Below are positions 18,652-27,344 of a DNA stretch of 64,000 nt, one piece after another (positions within the stretch are counted from its first letter, which is position 1; every line of letters starts with the position of its first letter). Source of the DNA: Gammaproteobacteria bacterium (GTDB lineage: Bacteria > Pseudomonadota > Gammaproteobacteria > Steroidobacterales > Foliamicaceae); assembly GCA_026707445.1 (NCBI GenBank), contig JAPOWV010000027.1, positions 62,001-126,000 of the forward strand, in the 5' to 3' direction. Below the pieces are notes generated by a model. It did not search any database and was not told where the DNA came from. It worked only from the letters and a program-made list of their open reading frames with translations. The position numbers and the translations under genes are program-made.

Positions 18652-19698
18652 TTAGTTGGCTGCCTGCTCCCGTGCGAAAGCGGCCTTTCCTTCGGCGATG
18701 GTTTCAAGCACCAGGCGTGATTGTCCGCCCACAGCACGGGCTAGTTCTTCCGGCACATGGGCCACCGCGGCCGCCCACTGGTCGCGTTCGGCCTGTTCCG
18801 GCCAGCGTGGCGTAATGCCGAAGCCCTGCGCGTTTTCAAGATCGCGCCGTGCCTCCTCCCGCGTGCCCCTGCGGGTTTCGGCGATGCTGGGGTAGGCGTG
18901 GGCGATGATCTCGCGGTCCGCATCCGCCAGTCCGTCCCACCAGACCTTGTCGGCCAGGATGAACGACATGCCGAAACAGTGCGCGGTGAGCGTAACGTGC
19001 GACGCCTCGCCCGAAGTTCCGGTTCGCACATACAGGGTCAGGGAATTTTCGCCTGCCTCGATCAGGCCGGTTTGCAGCGAGGGTACGATTTCTCCAAAGC
19101 CCAGCGGAATGACGTCCGCGCCCAGCGCTTCGCCGAACAGTCGCGAGGCGTCGCTCGCCGAAACGCGGAAACGGCGCCCCCGCATGTCGGCCGGCGACAG
19201 CAACGGCGTGACCGAGTAGATGTGGTGGAAACCGATTTCGCTCCAGGACACCAGGTGCAAGTCCTGTACCGCCAGTAGCGACGAAAACACGTCGGTCAGG
19301 AAGTGGTCATAAACAAAATCCGCCTCTTCCTCGGATTCGAACAGAAACGGCGCGTACAGCATTGCGGCTTCCGGCACCAAGGTGGAGGTCATCGTCGCGG
19401 AAAGGTTGCCGATCTGCACCCGGCCGCGCCGCAGCCCGGCTGCAATCTGCTCCTCGGAAAACTGCCCGTGTACCAGCATGCGGACCCTGAACCGGCCCTG
19501 GGTGCCTTCCTCCACCTTGCGCTGGAACGTGAACCAGTGCGTTTCGCCGATGGTGTTCGGAAATGCCGTGCCGGCCGCCGTGATTTCCGTAACCTCGGCC
19601 GCTTCATCCGCTGCTTCCTGCGGCGCATTGGCAGACGGCCCGCAACCCGCGGCGACAGCGATCGCCGCGCAGGAAGCAAGAAGCAGGCTCCGCGTCAT
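18652..19698 (-). CDS. TRAP-type substrate-binding lipoprotein (DctP family)
   Basis: This is a DctP-like periplasmic binding protein of about 348 residues for a carboxylate-type ligand. The start MTRSLLLASCAAIAVAAGCG has a lipobox ending in Cys, so it is probably membrane-anchored. Family traits are GRVQIGNLSATMTS, FHHIYSVTPLLSPADMRGRRFRV and the region GEIVPSLQTGLIEAGENS. Its ATG overlaps the stop of the upstream MFS gene as ATGA. No DctQ or DctM membrane subunit is adjacent, which is unusual for a TRAP system. An upstream in-frame start at 19731 lies inside the MFS gene and is not preferred. Confidence 0.82.
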   Translation of the reverse strand: MTRSLLLASCAAIAVAAGCGPSANAPQEAADEAAEVTEITAAGTAFPNTIGETHWFTFQRKVEEGTQGRFRVRMLVHGQFSEEQIAAGLRRGRVQIGNLSATMTSTLVPEAAMLYAPFLFESEEEADFVYDHFLTDVFSSLLAVQDLHLVSWSEIGFHHIYSVTPLLSPADMRGRRFRVSASDASRLFGEALGADVIPLGFGEIVPSLQTGLIEAGENSLTLYVRTGTSGEASHVTLTAHCFGMSFILADKVWWDGLADADREIIAHAYPSIAETRRGTREEARRDLENAQGFGITPRWPEQAERDQWAAAVAHVPEELARAVGGQSRLVLETIAEGKAAFAREQAAN

Positions 19699-20936
19699 GC
19701 TTTTTGCCGCCGCATCAGCACGTACACGCACGCTACCGCAATGGCGCAGAGCACCATCATTACGGTGAAGCCGGCGGTGAACGATGCGAATTCGTCGGCG
19801 GACCAGGCCAGGAAGACGCCGCCGATGGAGCCCGCGAGGGAGTCGATCAGGAGGAAGATGCCCAGGTAAACGCCGTAGTTGCGCCCGGCGTAGTACTCGG
19901 CGATCATCAGTTGAATCATCGTGAACGCACCGGCGTATCCCACGCCGTAAACGACGGCGTAGGCCAACGGCCAGGTCACTTCGCCGGGCACCGCAAAAAA
20001 TAGCAGCGCCAGTCCCAGTGCCAGGTTCAGCACGCTGGCCATCATGACTTTCAGCTTGTCGAATTTGTCGGCCAGGTAGCCGAACAGCACCTTGCCGACG
20101 ATGGCGGCGAAAAAGAAGCTGCTGTAAATCCCCGTGGTGCTGGTGTCGTCCAGCAGCATTTCCTGGCGGAAGAAAAGCGCCTGGTTGTTGAGCATGGCCA
20201 CGATGCAGAACCAGAGCGTGCCGGTAGCGAACGCCAGCAGGTAGAAAAGCGGCGAGCGCAGAAGGTTCATCAGCACCTTGTCGAACCGGTCGGGCTTGGG
20301 TTTGACCTCCGGTTCAGGATCGGCCACGCCGTCTGCGGCCAGTCCCTTGTCCCTCGGATAATTACTGATCAGAAATAGCGTCGGCAGGACCATCATGGCC
20401 CCGCCCAGCAAGGCGAGCACCCAGACCGCCAGCCGCCAGTCGGGCAGGAAGTAATTGACCAGCCAGGGGAAGGCGGCGCCGCCCAGGCTGGAGGCCATCA
20501 TCAGAATTCCGAACGCCAGTCCGCGGTAGCGCACGAACCAGCGCGACAGGAGCATCAGGCTGGGGCTCAAACCGGCCAGCGAGAGCGAGAATGCAAACAG
20601 TATGTAGAGCGCCATGAGCTGCCAGAGTTCCTCCACCATGGGGAACAGGGCCAGCACAAGGGTTATTCCCAGGGTGCCGATCAGCATCAGGCGGCGTATG
20701 GAATAACGGTCCAGCAGCCATCCGGCCACCGGATTCAAAAAGGCAACGAGCGCGAAGAACATGTTCGCCGGCCGCGTGACCTGCTCGTTGGTCCAGCCGA
20801 ACTCGGTCGCGAGGTTCGGGAAGATTCGCGGCATCGTGTTGAGGAGGATGCCGTTGGAGGCGGCGTATATCAGAAACAGGCCGACGAGCAACCACCAACC
20901 GTAGAAGATCCGGCCGCGCACTGAGATTTCCTGCAT
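19695..20936 (-). CDS. MFS transporter, 12-TM
   Basis: This major facilitator of about 413 residues begins MQEISVRGRIFYGWWLLVGL, typical of the oxalate/formate and monocarboxylate (OFA/MCT-like) branch. A cytoplasmic loop (about 200-235) follows six helices, and helices VII-XII include a YLADKFDKLK loop motif. The start is well supported by GGGAGG seven bases upstream, and the msrQ stop lies two bases before the ATG. It is co-transcribed with msrQ upstream and the TRAP-type binding protein downstream. The substrate is unknown. Confidence 0.85.
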   Translation of the reverse strand: MQEISVRGRIFYGWWLLVGLFLIYAASNGILLNTMPRIFPNLATEFGWTNEQVTRPANMFFALVAFLNPVAGWLLDRYSIRRLMLIGTLGITLVLALFPMVEELWQLMALYILFAFSLSLAGLSPSLMLLSRWFVRYRGLAFGILMMASSLGGAAFPWLVNYFLPDWRLAVWVLALLGGAMMVLPTLFLISNYPRDKGLAADGVADPEPEVKPKPDRFDKVLMNLLRSPLFYLLAFATGTLWFCIVAMLNNQALFFRQEMLLDDTSTTGIYSSFFFAAIVGKVLFGYLADKFDKLKVMMASVLNLALGLALLFFAVPGEVTWPLAYAVVYGVGYAGAFTMIQLMIAEYYAGRNYGVYLGIFLLIDSLAGSIGGVFLAWSADEFASFTAGFTVMMVLCAIAVACVYVLMRRQKA

Positions 20937-20938
20937 TG

Positions 20939-21544
20939 TTATCCTCCCGGGAGCAGCCGGCCCTTGAGGGGCGACCACCAAAAGCGCAAGCCCAGCAACA
21001 GGGCAAGAATGGCGCAATATACCAGCGGCTCGATCGTGTCGGCCTTGACCTGCCAGTAGAAATGCCAGCAGGCCAGTATCGCGGCCGGGTAAATCAGCCG
21101 GTGCAGTCGGTTCCAGCGTCGGCCGAGGCGCCGCTGCCAGCCACGGGTGGAGGTGACCGCCAGCGGGATCAGCAACAGCACCGCGCCCATCCCGACGGTG
21201 ATGAAGGTCCGCGTGAGCAGGTCCTCGCCCAGATGGGCGAAATCGAGCTGCAGATCCAGCAGGAAATAGGCCAGCGGGTGCAGCGTGCAGTAGAAGAAGG
21301 CAAACAGGCCCAGCATCCGGCGGAAGCGGTACAGCCGCGGTTTTTTCAGCAGGCGCGCCGCGGGCGTGACGCACAGCGTGACCAGTAACAGCCGCAGCGC
21401 CCAGACGCCGAGTTCGTCCTGGATTTCCTCGGCGGGATTCGCGCCCAGCCCCGGTTCGACCACCCCGGCTATGCGCAGCGCAAGCCAGATCACGGGCAGC
21501 AGGCAGGCGGCAAACAGCAGCGGCTTGTACACCCGCACGTTCAT
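20939..21544 (-). CDS. msrQ: MsrQ, haem-binding membrane subunit of MsrPQ
   Basis: This 201-residue ferric-reductase-like membrane protein passes quinone-derived electrons to MsrP for repair of periplasmic methionine sulfoxide. Five to six hydrophobic helices are visible, with conserved TLHPLAYFLLD and LHRLIYPAAILACWHFYW supplying haem-ligand histidines. It is downstream of msrP, with inverted-repeat element copy 2 between them. Confidence 0.92.
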   Translation of the reverse strand: MNVRVYKPLLFAACLLPVIWLALRIAGVVEPGLGANPAEEIQDELGVWALRLLLVTLCVTPAARLLKKPRLYRFRRMLGLFAFFYCTLHPLAYFLLDLQLDFAHLGEDLLTRTFITVGMGAVLLLIPLAVTSTRGWQRRLGRRWNRLHRLIYPAAILACWHFYWQVKADTIEPLVYCAILALLLGLRFWWSPLKGRLLPGG

Positions 21545-21567
21545 CGATCAGTCTCCGCTTCGATCCC

Positions 21568-21676
21568 GCCCTTTGTCATACCCCTGCTTCCGGGATACGC
21601 CTGCAAGCACGTCCTTGTGGGCTCGGCGGCGGCTCCTGCCGCCGACGCTCCCGGAAGCAGGGGTATGACAAAGGGC
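21568..21676. repeat. Long inverted-repeat element, copy 2
   Basis: A perfect 28-bp inverted repeat has arms at 21568-21595 and 21649-21676. The loop carries ACGCC, CGTCC, GGCTCG and a nested GGCGGC/GCCGCC hairpin. The arm contains GTCATACCCCTGC, like common REP-type palindromes. It lies between msrP and msrQ inside an apparent operon. Confidence 0.85.
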
Positions 21677-21699
21677 TTACGCCGCCGGCGCCCGGTCGG

Positions 21700-22668
21700 T
21701 CAGTAATTGCGGCGCAGGTCCAGGCCGGAATACAGGTGGGCCACCTGCTCGCCGTATCCATTGAACATCTGCGTGGGGATGCGGCGCGCGAACAGCCCGG
21801 AAAAACCCGAGCCGATGCGCCGTTCCGTGGCCTGGCTCCAGCGGGGATGGTCCACTTCCGGATTGACGTTGGCGTAGAAGCCGTATTCCCGCGGGGCGGC
21901 GATGTTCCAGCTGGTCGGGGGCCGCCGTTCCTGCAGGCGGATGCTCACGATCGACTTGATGCCCTTGAAACCATACTTCCACGGTGCGATCAGCCGCAGC
22001 GGCGCGCCGTTCTGGTTGGGCAACGTGACGCCGTAAACGCCCACCGTAAGCAAGGTCAACGGATTGGTCGCCTCCTCGATCGTCAGGCCCTCGACATAGG
22101 GCCAGCGGAGAACGCGCCGCCGCTGTCCCGGCATTTCATCGGGACGCAGGACCGTCTGAAACGCGACGTACTTCGCGCGGGACGTCGGGCGGAAGCGCTT
22201 GAGCACTTCGCCCAGCGGCACGCCCACCCAGGGAATGATCATCGACCAGGCTTCCACGCAACGCATGCGGTAGACCCGTTCTTCAAGTCCGATGCCGGAT
22301 AGCAGACCCTCGACGTCAAACTCTCCGGTCACTTCCGCTTCGCCTTCCACCCGAACCGTCCACGGCTCGGGCTGGAAGTCTCCCGAGTTTCGGTGCGGGT
22401 CGTCCTTGCCGGTCCCGAACTCGTAGTAATTGTTGTAGGTGGTGATGTCTTCGTAGCTGTTCGGCGGTTCGTCGGTGCTGAAGGGGCCGGGCGTTACGCC
22501 GGGCAATTCCTTCCGGCCAGTGCCGGCCGCGAGATTGGAGGGCGCCGTGCGGGCCGTCCCCACAAGGCCTGTAGCGGCGAGGCCGGCGATAACGGAACGG
22601 CGATTGATGTAGGTAGTTTCGGAGGTTATTTCCGAGGTTGGAATATCGGTCTTATTGCGTATCAACAT
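21700..22668 (-). CDS. msrP: MsrP, periplasmic molybdopterin methionine sulfoxide reductase
   Basis: This 322-residue YedY-type catalytic subunit has a twin-arginine-like signal ([17 protein letters not shown]). The molybdenum ligand is Cys137 in [27 protein letters not shown] and the C-terminal [20 protein letters not shown] are family hallmarks. It acts in the periplasm with MsrQ. The start codon sits inside a 10-bp inverted repeat (22653-22677). Confidence 0.94.
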   Translation of the reverse strand: MLIRNKTDIPTSEITSETTYINRRSVIAGLAATGLVGTARTAPSNLAAGTGRKELPGVTPGPFSTDEPPNSYEDITTYNNYYEFGTGKDDPHRNSGDFQPEPWTVRVEGEAEVTGEFDVEGLLSGIGLEERVYRMRCVEAWSMIIPWVGVPLGEVLKRFRPTSRAKYVAFQTVLRPDEMPGQRRRVLRWPYVEGLTIEEATNPLTLLTVGVYGVTLPNQNGAPLRLIAPWKYGFKGIKSIVSIRLQERRPPTSWNIAAPREYGFYANVNPEVDHPRWSQATERRIGSGFSGLFARRIPTQMFNGYGEQVAHLYSGLDLRRNY

Positions 22669-22677
22669 ACCGCAATA
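22653..22677. promoter_or_regulatory. Inverted repeat spanning the msrP start codon
   Basis: TATTGCGTAT (22653-22662) faces ATACCGCAATA (22667-22677), enclosing or touching the msrP ATG at 22666-22668. Either a regulator site or an mRNA hairpin hiding the start would fit; the sequence cannot decide. Confidence 0.4.
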
Positions 22678-22689
22678 CTAACTCAGGAA

Positions 22690-22767
22690 ACGACCGCTCT
22701 CCCGGCCAAGCGGGAAAGCGGTCGTGACGTCTTGAGGGCGAGGACGCCGTGGGGGCAGTGCCCCCAC
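22690..22767 (-). terminator. Two consecutive hairpins after amtB
   Basis: Between the amtB stop and msrP are two GC-rich hairpins: an 8-bp stem GTGGGGGC/GCCCCCAC (22749-22767) and a 15-bp stem with one mismatch (22690-22704 with 22711-22725). They probably end glnK-amtB transcription, although no T-run follows either. Confidence 0.5.
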
Positions 22768-22777
22768 TCCCAGGGGA

Positions 22778-24061
22778 TCAGCGGCTGTAGCCGCGCTCCT
22801 CGTGCTGGGTGAGATCCAGGCCCTCGATTTCGTCCTCTTCGCTCACGCGCAGCGGCGTGATGAGTCCGACGACCTTGAGGATGACCCAGGTGGCCGCTGC
22901 GGTCCAGGCAAATGTCGCCACCAGGCCTATCGCCTGGACGCCGAGCTGCGAGCCTACATTCATGCCCTCTGCGTAGCCGGCGCCGCCCAGGTTGGCATTG
23001 ACGAACACGGCGCAGAGCAGCAGCCCCAGGGACCCGCCCACACCGTGGACAGGGAACACGTCCAGCGAATCGTCGATCACCAGCACCCGCTTGATGATGC
23101 GCGTCGCATAGAAGCACACCACGCCGGCGGCCAGGCCGATGATCAGCGCGCCTATCGGGCCGACGAAGCCGGAGGCCGGCGTAATCGTGCCCAGCCCCGC
23201 GACCATGCCGGTCACCACGCCCAGCACGCTGGGCTTGCCGAACTTGATCCACTCCATCGCCATCCAGCCCATTGCGCCGGCCGATGCGCCGATGTGGGTG
23301 ACCAGCAGGGCCATCGCCGCGGCGCCGTCCGCCGCCAGCGCGCTGCCCCCGTTAAATCCGAACCAGCCTACCCAGAGCATGCCGGCGCCGGCCACCGTGA
23401 GCGGCAGACTATGCGGCGGCATGGGCTTTTGCGGAAAGCCCGTTCTCGACCCCAGCACCATGGCGGCAACCAGCGCTCCGACGCCCGCGGTCAGATGAAC
23501 CACCGCGCCGCCGGCGAAGTCCAGGAATCCCATGTCGGCCAGCCAGCCGCCGCCCCACACCCAGTGACAGACCGGGGCATAGACGAGCAGCGACCACAGC
23601 ACCGAGAACAGCACCATCGCGGAAAACTGCATGCGTTCGGCAAATCCGCCCACGATCAGGGCGCAGGTGATGATCGCAAAGGTGAGCTGGAAGGCGATGA
23701 AGATCGTTTCCGGCGCGGTGCCGGCGAGCGAATCCACGGTCACTCCGGCGAGAAAGGCGCTGCCGAATCCGCCCACCCATTGATTCATGGCGCCGCCGTC
23801 GCTGAACGCCAGGCTGTATTGCACGATGACCCACAGGAAAGTGACGATCCCGGCGATCGTGAAGCATTGCATCAGCACCGACAACACGTTACGGCGGCCC
23901 ACCAGACCGCCGTAAAACAACGCCAGCCCCGGCAGCGTCATGAACAGGACCAGGGCCGTGGAAGTCAGCAACCATGCAGTGTCGGCCTTGTCCAGCGTGT
24001 CGGCGCCCGCGACGCCCGACACAAGCAACCCGGCCACAGCGATCAATATCGCTCTCTTCAT
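22778..24061 (-). CDS. amtB: Ammonium transporter
   Basis: This trimeric ammonia channel has 427 residues, with a cleavable signal (ILIAVAGLLVSGVAGA) and 11 transmembrane helices. Family motifs include ALFYGGLVGRRNVLS, GGAVVHLTAGVGALVA (first pore His) and DVFPVHGVGGSLG (second pore His). I chose ATG 24061 because AAGGGGA lies upstream and the signal peptide is then complete. It is 61 bp downstream of glnK on the same strand; PII protein gates AmtB in response to nitrogen status. Confidence 0.95.
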   Translation of the reverse strand: MKRAILIAVAGLLVSGVAGADTLDKADTAWLLTSTALVLFMTLPGLALFYGGLVGRRNVLSVLMQCFTIAGIVTFLWVIVQYSLAFSDGGAMNQWVGGFGSAFLAGVTVDSLAGTAPETIFIAFQLTFAIITCALIVGGFAERMQFSAMVLFSVLWSLLVYAPVCHWVWGGGWLADMGFLDFAGGAVVHLTAGVGALVAAMVLGSRTGFPQKPMPPHSLPLTVAGAGMLWVGWFGFNGGSALAADGAAAMALLVTHIGASAGAMGWMAMEWIKFGKPSVLGVVTGMVAGLGTITPASGFVGPIGALIIGLAAGVVCFYATRIIKRVLVIDDSLDVFPVHGVGGSLGLLLCAVFVNANLGGAGYAEGMNVGSQLGVQAIGLVATFAWTAAATWVILKVVGLITPLRVSEEDEIEGLDLTQHEERGYSR

Positions 24062-24122
24062 AGAAAAATCCCCTTTTGAAGGGACGCCGGCTACCCGCCG
24101 GGGCCCCAATAAGCTACGCCCG

Positions 24123-24461
24123 CTACAGCGCCGAGTCACCGCTCTCCCCGGTGCGGACCCGGAAGGCCTCCTCAAGATCCATCACGAAGACCTTGCCGTC
24201 TCCGACCTTGCCGGTCTTTCCGGAGTCCATGATGGCCTCCACCACCCGCTCGGCCAATTCGTCGGTACAAGCAACCTCGATCTTGGTCTTGGGGATGAAA
24301 TCCACCATGTATTCGGCGCCCCGATACAGCTCCGTATGGCCACGTTGTCGCCCGAAACCCTGCACCTCGGAGACGGTCATGCCGTTGATCCCAAGGTCGG
24401 ACAAGGTGTTGCGTACATGATCCAGCCTGAACGGCTTGATAATGGCCATTACTAGTTTCAT
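24123..24461 (-). CDS. glnK: Nitrogen regulatory protein PII
   Basis: This 112-residue PII signal protein has the uridylylation site Tyr51 in the T-loop (RGHTELYRGAEYMVDF), the B-loop TGKVGDGKVFV and the C-loop EEAFRVRTGE. The family binds ATP/ADP and 2-oxoglutarate. Linkage to amtB supports GlnK rather than GlnB. I saw no clear sigma-54 site before it. Confidence 0.94.
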   Translation of the reverse strand: MKLVMAIIKPFRLDHVRNTLSDLGINGMTVSEVQGFGRQRGHTELYRGAEYMVDFIPKTKIEVACTDELAERVVEAIMDSGKTGKVGDGKVFVMDLEEAFRVRTGESGDSAL

Positions 24462-24514
24462 TGAAGCCTTCCTTGCGGCTTGGCGCGGCAGTGAATTGCC
24501 GGGCGCGGATTCTA

Positions 24515-25954
24515 TCAGTGGCGGCTCAGCGATGTCAAAAGTTGGCCGTGCGCTTCCTCGCCCGGGCCCTTGGCCGCCAGCGGATGTTCCATCAGCGCAA
24601 CGACGGCGAGCCGCCGGCCGCTTTCGGCCAGGACATATCCCGCGATTGCCGACACTCCGTTGAGGCTGCCGGTCTTGATGTGCGCCCGCCCGCCGAACGG
24701 AGATTCCCTGTAGGTTTTCGTCAGCGTGCCGTCCCGCCCGGCAATGGGCAGGGACGCGGCGAGTTCGGGGAACCGGGGGCCCTGGCCCGCATGCACCAGC
24801 ATTCTTCCCAGGTCGGCAGCGGATATCCGGGAAACCCGCGACAGGCCGGACCCGTTGTCCAGGATCAGGCTCGGAAGCTCCAGCCCTTCGCGTTTCAGGA
24901 CCTCGTCGGCGGCCTTCCGCGCCTTGTCCAGCGTTGCCGGCGGTCCGAACGTCTCGGCGCCCAGCGTCAGCAGCAACTGGCGCGCCATCACGTTGTTGCT
25001 GTGCTTGTTCATAAATCGCACCGCCTGGAATGCGAACTCCGACTTGAATTCCAGCCAGGGCTCGGCGTCCTGCGGTGCACTGCCGAGGCGATAACCGTCC
25101 GAGATCTCGCCGCCTCCGTCCCGCCACAGGGCCTTGAACAGCCCGTAGGCATAGGCCGGACCCGATAGTGCGCGGCGCGAAATCGAGTAGCTGTTGCAGC
25201 GGCGGCTGTAGTTGCCGTCAAGCTCCACGCGGCTGTCGCCTTCGCCGGTGATGCGCACTGCCACTCCGCGCTGAAACCCGCCGCATCGTCCACTGCTCAG
25301 ACGTACCCGATTGACCAGTTCCAGTCCGGACAGCGGCGGCTCCAACCGGGCTGCGACACGGCCTTTCGAGGGGTCCGGTTCAACGATTACCCGGATCGCC
25401 TGAAAGTTCATCAGCAGCGCGTAGGGCGATGCGCTGAAGGAGCGGTGCCGGTCGGCCTCGAAACCGGCCACCGGCGTATCGTCGGCCGGCATCCACCGGT
25501 CGTCGAGCACCAGCGGGCCATCGATCCGGCGCAGGCCCTTTTGCCTCAGGTTCTGTTGCAGCAGCCACACGCGTTCCATGACCAGGTGCGGGTCCCCGCG
25601 CCCCTCCAGTATCAATGGTCCGTACAGCACGCCGTCGCGCAGTTCGCCGCCCAGATGGACGCGCGTGATCCAGCGGTATTCCGGCCCGAGCCCTTCGAGC
25701 GCAAGCCACGCGGTGAGCACCTTGATTACCGATGCCGGCTTTCTGGGGACGTCCGCACGGTGACTCAGCAGAGGCCGGGCCTCGCCCGTGTCCCGGACCC
25801 AAACGGAATAATTTTCGCGCGGGATGCCGTAGTGTGCGAGGACCCGGTTGACCGCGGCCGGGAGGCCGTCCTGCGAAAGTGCTGCCGGCGGCCAGCAAAG
25901 CAGCGCGCTCAGCGCCAGTGCACAGGCTGAACTGCTAGGTCGAAGCACGAGCAC
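24515..25954 (-). CDS. dacB: D-alanyl-D-alanine carboxypeptidase/endopeptidase (PBP4, peptidase S13)
   Basis: This 479-residue periplasmic class C PBP trims or opens peptidoglycan crosslinks. It has a signal peptide (ALALSALLCWPPAALS), the SxxK motif in KPASVIKVLTAW, the SxN motif in KHSNNVMARQ, and KTG in HIKTGSLNG. The start is GTG at 25954, with a second GTG two codons later. It overlaps the upstream HAD phosphatase gene by 20 bp. Confidence 0.93.
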   Translation of the reverse strand: MLVLRPSSSACALALSALLCWPPAALSQDGLPAAVNRVLAHYGIPRENYSVWVRDTGEARPLLSHRADVPRKPASVIKVLTAWLALEGLGPEYRWITRVHLGGELRDGVLYGPLILEGRGDPHLVMERVWLLQQNLRQKGLRRIDGPLVLDDRWMPADDTPVAGFEADRHRSFSASPYALLMNFQAIRVIVEPDPSKGRVAARLEPPLSGLELVNRVRLSSGRCGGFQRGVAVRITGEGDSRVELDGNYSRRCNSYSISRRALSGPAYAYGLFKALWRDGGGEISDGYRLGSAPQDAEPWLEFKSEFAFQAVRFMNKHSNNVMARQLLLTLGAETFGPPATLDKARKAADEVLKREGLELPSLILDNGSGLSRVSRISAADLGRMLVHAGQGPRFPELAASLPIAGRDGTLTKTYRESPFGGRAHIKTGSLNGVSAIAGYVLAESGRRLAVVALMEHPLAAKGPGEEAHGQLLTSLSRH

Positions 25955-26630
25955 GGCCGCGAGTCGGCGACCCGATGACTTCCCAGCCCTTTTCGCGGGC
26001 GATTGCCGCCAGCGCCGAATCCGGGTTCACGGCGACCGAAATGCCGCAGGCCCCGAGCAGCGGGAGATCGCTCCGCGAGTTTCCGTAGGCGGTGGTATCC
26101 GCAAGTGTGGTTTCGAACCGTACACATAGTTCCCGCGCCGAGGCCAGCTTGGCCTCGCCCACGCGATGAAGGCTGGGCGGAGCGAAGCTGTAGCGACCGG
26201 CGCGTACCGCGCACTGGGTGGCGACTACATTGTCGACGCCCAGTCTTTCGGCGATTGCGTCGGCGAGGACGTTCGGCGTTCCCGAAAGCAACACGACGAT
26301 GTCGCCTCCCTGCTGGTGGACCCGCAAGCGTTCGAGGCAGGGTCCGTAGAGCGCCTTTTCCAGCCCGTCGGCGGCCCACTCGCGCGCCAGCGTTTCCATG
26401 CTGCGCACCGTGCGCCGCCAGAGCAGCGACTTGTTCTTGGCGAACACCGCCAGCCCGTAGCGCAGAAAGTAGCACAGGGCGAACAGGGCGTAGGCCAACA
26501 GCCTGATCGGGCCGATGTGCCCTTTAAGGAACAGCCAGAGCATGAAGCGCTTTTCGCTGCTGGGCTCGTTCAGCAGCGTGCCGTCGATATCGAACAGCGC
26601 GAGACGGGGCACGGACTTCGGGCCATTCAT
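25935..26630 (-). CDS. HAD-superfamily phosphatase, SerB-like (IB subfamily)
   Basis: This hydrolase of about 231 residues has motif I LFDIDGTLLN, motif II VVLLSGTPNV and motif III YGNSRSDLPLLGACG, and a hydrophobic insert (GPIRLLAYALFALCYFLRYG) that could associate with membrane. Family members (type IB) act on phosphoserine or phospholipid phosphates. Its ATG overlaps the stop of the CDP-alcohol phosphatidyltransferase gene by four bases, so a role in removing the phosphate from that enzyme's lipid product is a reasonable inference. Confidence 0.85.
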   Translation of the reverse strand: MNGPKSVPRLALFDIDGTLLNEPSSEKRFMLWLFLKGHIGPIRLLAYALFALCYFLRYGLAVFAKNKSLLWRRTVRSMETLAREWAADGLEKALYGPCLERLRVHQQGGDIVVLLSGTPNVLADAIAERLGVDNVVATQCAVRAGRYSFAPPSLHRVGEAKLASARELCVRFETTLADTTAYGNSRSDLPLLGACGISVAVNPDSALAAIAREKGWEVIGSPTRGRARAST

Positions 26631-27280
26631 GGAGTTCCGCGATTGCGGGAAAAAAGGGACCGCCGCTCTTCGGCAAGAAATTCCACGATTACCGGCATTC
26701 CCCGCAGCAGGCACAGCGCAACGGCAAGGTAAGTGAACCCCATGGCCAGCCACTCCCATATGGGTTGGAGCAGCGCCCAGACTTCCGTCATGGATGGCAG
26801 AAGTGTTTCCACTCCAACGGGCAGCGGCTTGATCATGAACAGGCCGACAAACGCGCAGGCCTTGATCGTGGCGTAAAACCCGCGCATGAAGCGGCCCGCG
26901 ACCAGCCACCGGGCCGCGGGCGAGTTCAGCAGTGCAAGAGGGCTGCGCCGGTCGGCCTGGATCTGGCTGGCCCGGATGGCGTCCACCAGCACGCCACGCA
27001 CCACGAACACGATCGGAATCCAGATCGGAATAAGGTCGAGGTCCGCCAGCACGATCCAGAGCGTGAGCTCCACGATGCGGTCGACGGCGATATCGAACAG
27101 CGCCCCGAACAGGCTTTCCTCGCCCCTGCGCCGGGCAACCCAGCCGTCCAGGCCGTCCGATATGAATACCACGGCGAGAATCGGCCATATCCACAACTGC
27201 ATGGCGGAGACGGGCCGGTATGCGATGGCTACCACGACGAGCAACAGGACAAGGCGGCTCAGCGTTATCAGGTTCGCCAT
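26627..27280 (-). CDS. CDP-alcohol phosphatidyltransferase family protein (PgsA-like)
   Basis: This 217-residue membrane enzyme has the CDP-alcohol phosphotransferase motif SDGLDGWVARRRGEESLFG ending in FDIAVDRI, i.e. D-G-x2-A-R-x8-G-x3-D-x3-D. It would transfer a phosphatidyl group from CDP-diacylglycerol to a polyol such as glycerol 3-phosphate. The acceptor cannot be told from sequence; coupling to a SerB-like phosphatase hints at phosphatidylglycerol synthesis. The -10 TATAAT lies only six bases upstream of the ATG, so the mRNA may be nearly leaderless. Confidence 0.85.
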   Translation of the reverse strand: MANLITLSRLVLLLVVVAIAYRPVSAMQLWIWPILAVVFISDGLDGWVARRRGEESLFGALFDIAVDRIVELTLWIVLADLDLIPIWIPIVFVVRGVLVDAIRASQIQADRRSPLALLNSPAARWLVAGRFMRGFYATIKACAFVGLFMIKPLPVGVETLLPSMTEVWALLQPIWEWLAMGFTYLAVALCLLRGMPVIVEFLAEERRSLFSRNRGTP

Positions 27281-27285
27281 GGCCG

Positions 27286-27317
27286 AATTATAGACAGCGG
27301 ATGCCGATCTTATAATT
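27286..27317. promoter_or_regulatory. Face-to-face divergent promoters
   Basis: AATTATA (27286-27292) and TATAATT (27311-27317) form an inverted pair. The plus-strand TATAAT (27311-27316) precedes the yggT-like gene and the minus-strand TATAAT (27287-27292) precedes the CDP-alcohol phosphatidyltransferase gene. With 17-18 bp spacing, each -10 overlaps the weak -35 position of the other. Confidence 0.45.
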
Positions 27318-27344
27318 GCCGCCGTCATCTCCGTCTTCGGGTAA

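Noticed and set aside
24462-24514. A sigma-54 promoter before glnK
   Set aside because: No GG-N10-GC element with acceptable flanks was found upstream of the glnK start, so it was not listed despite being expected for this operon.
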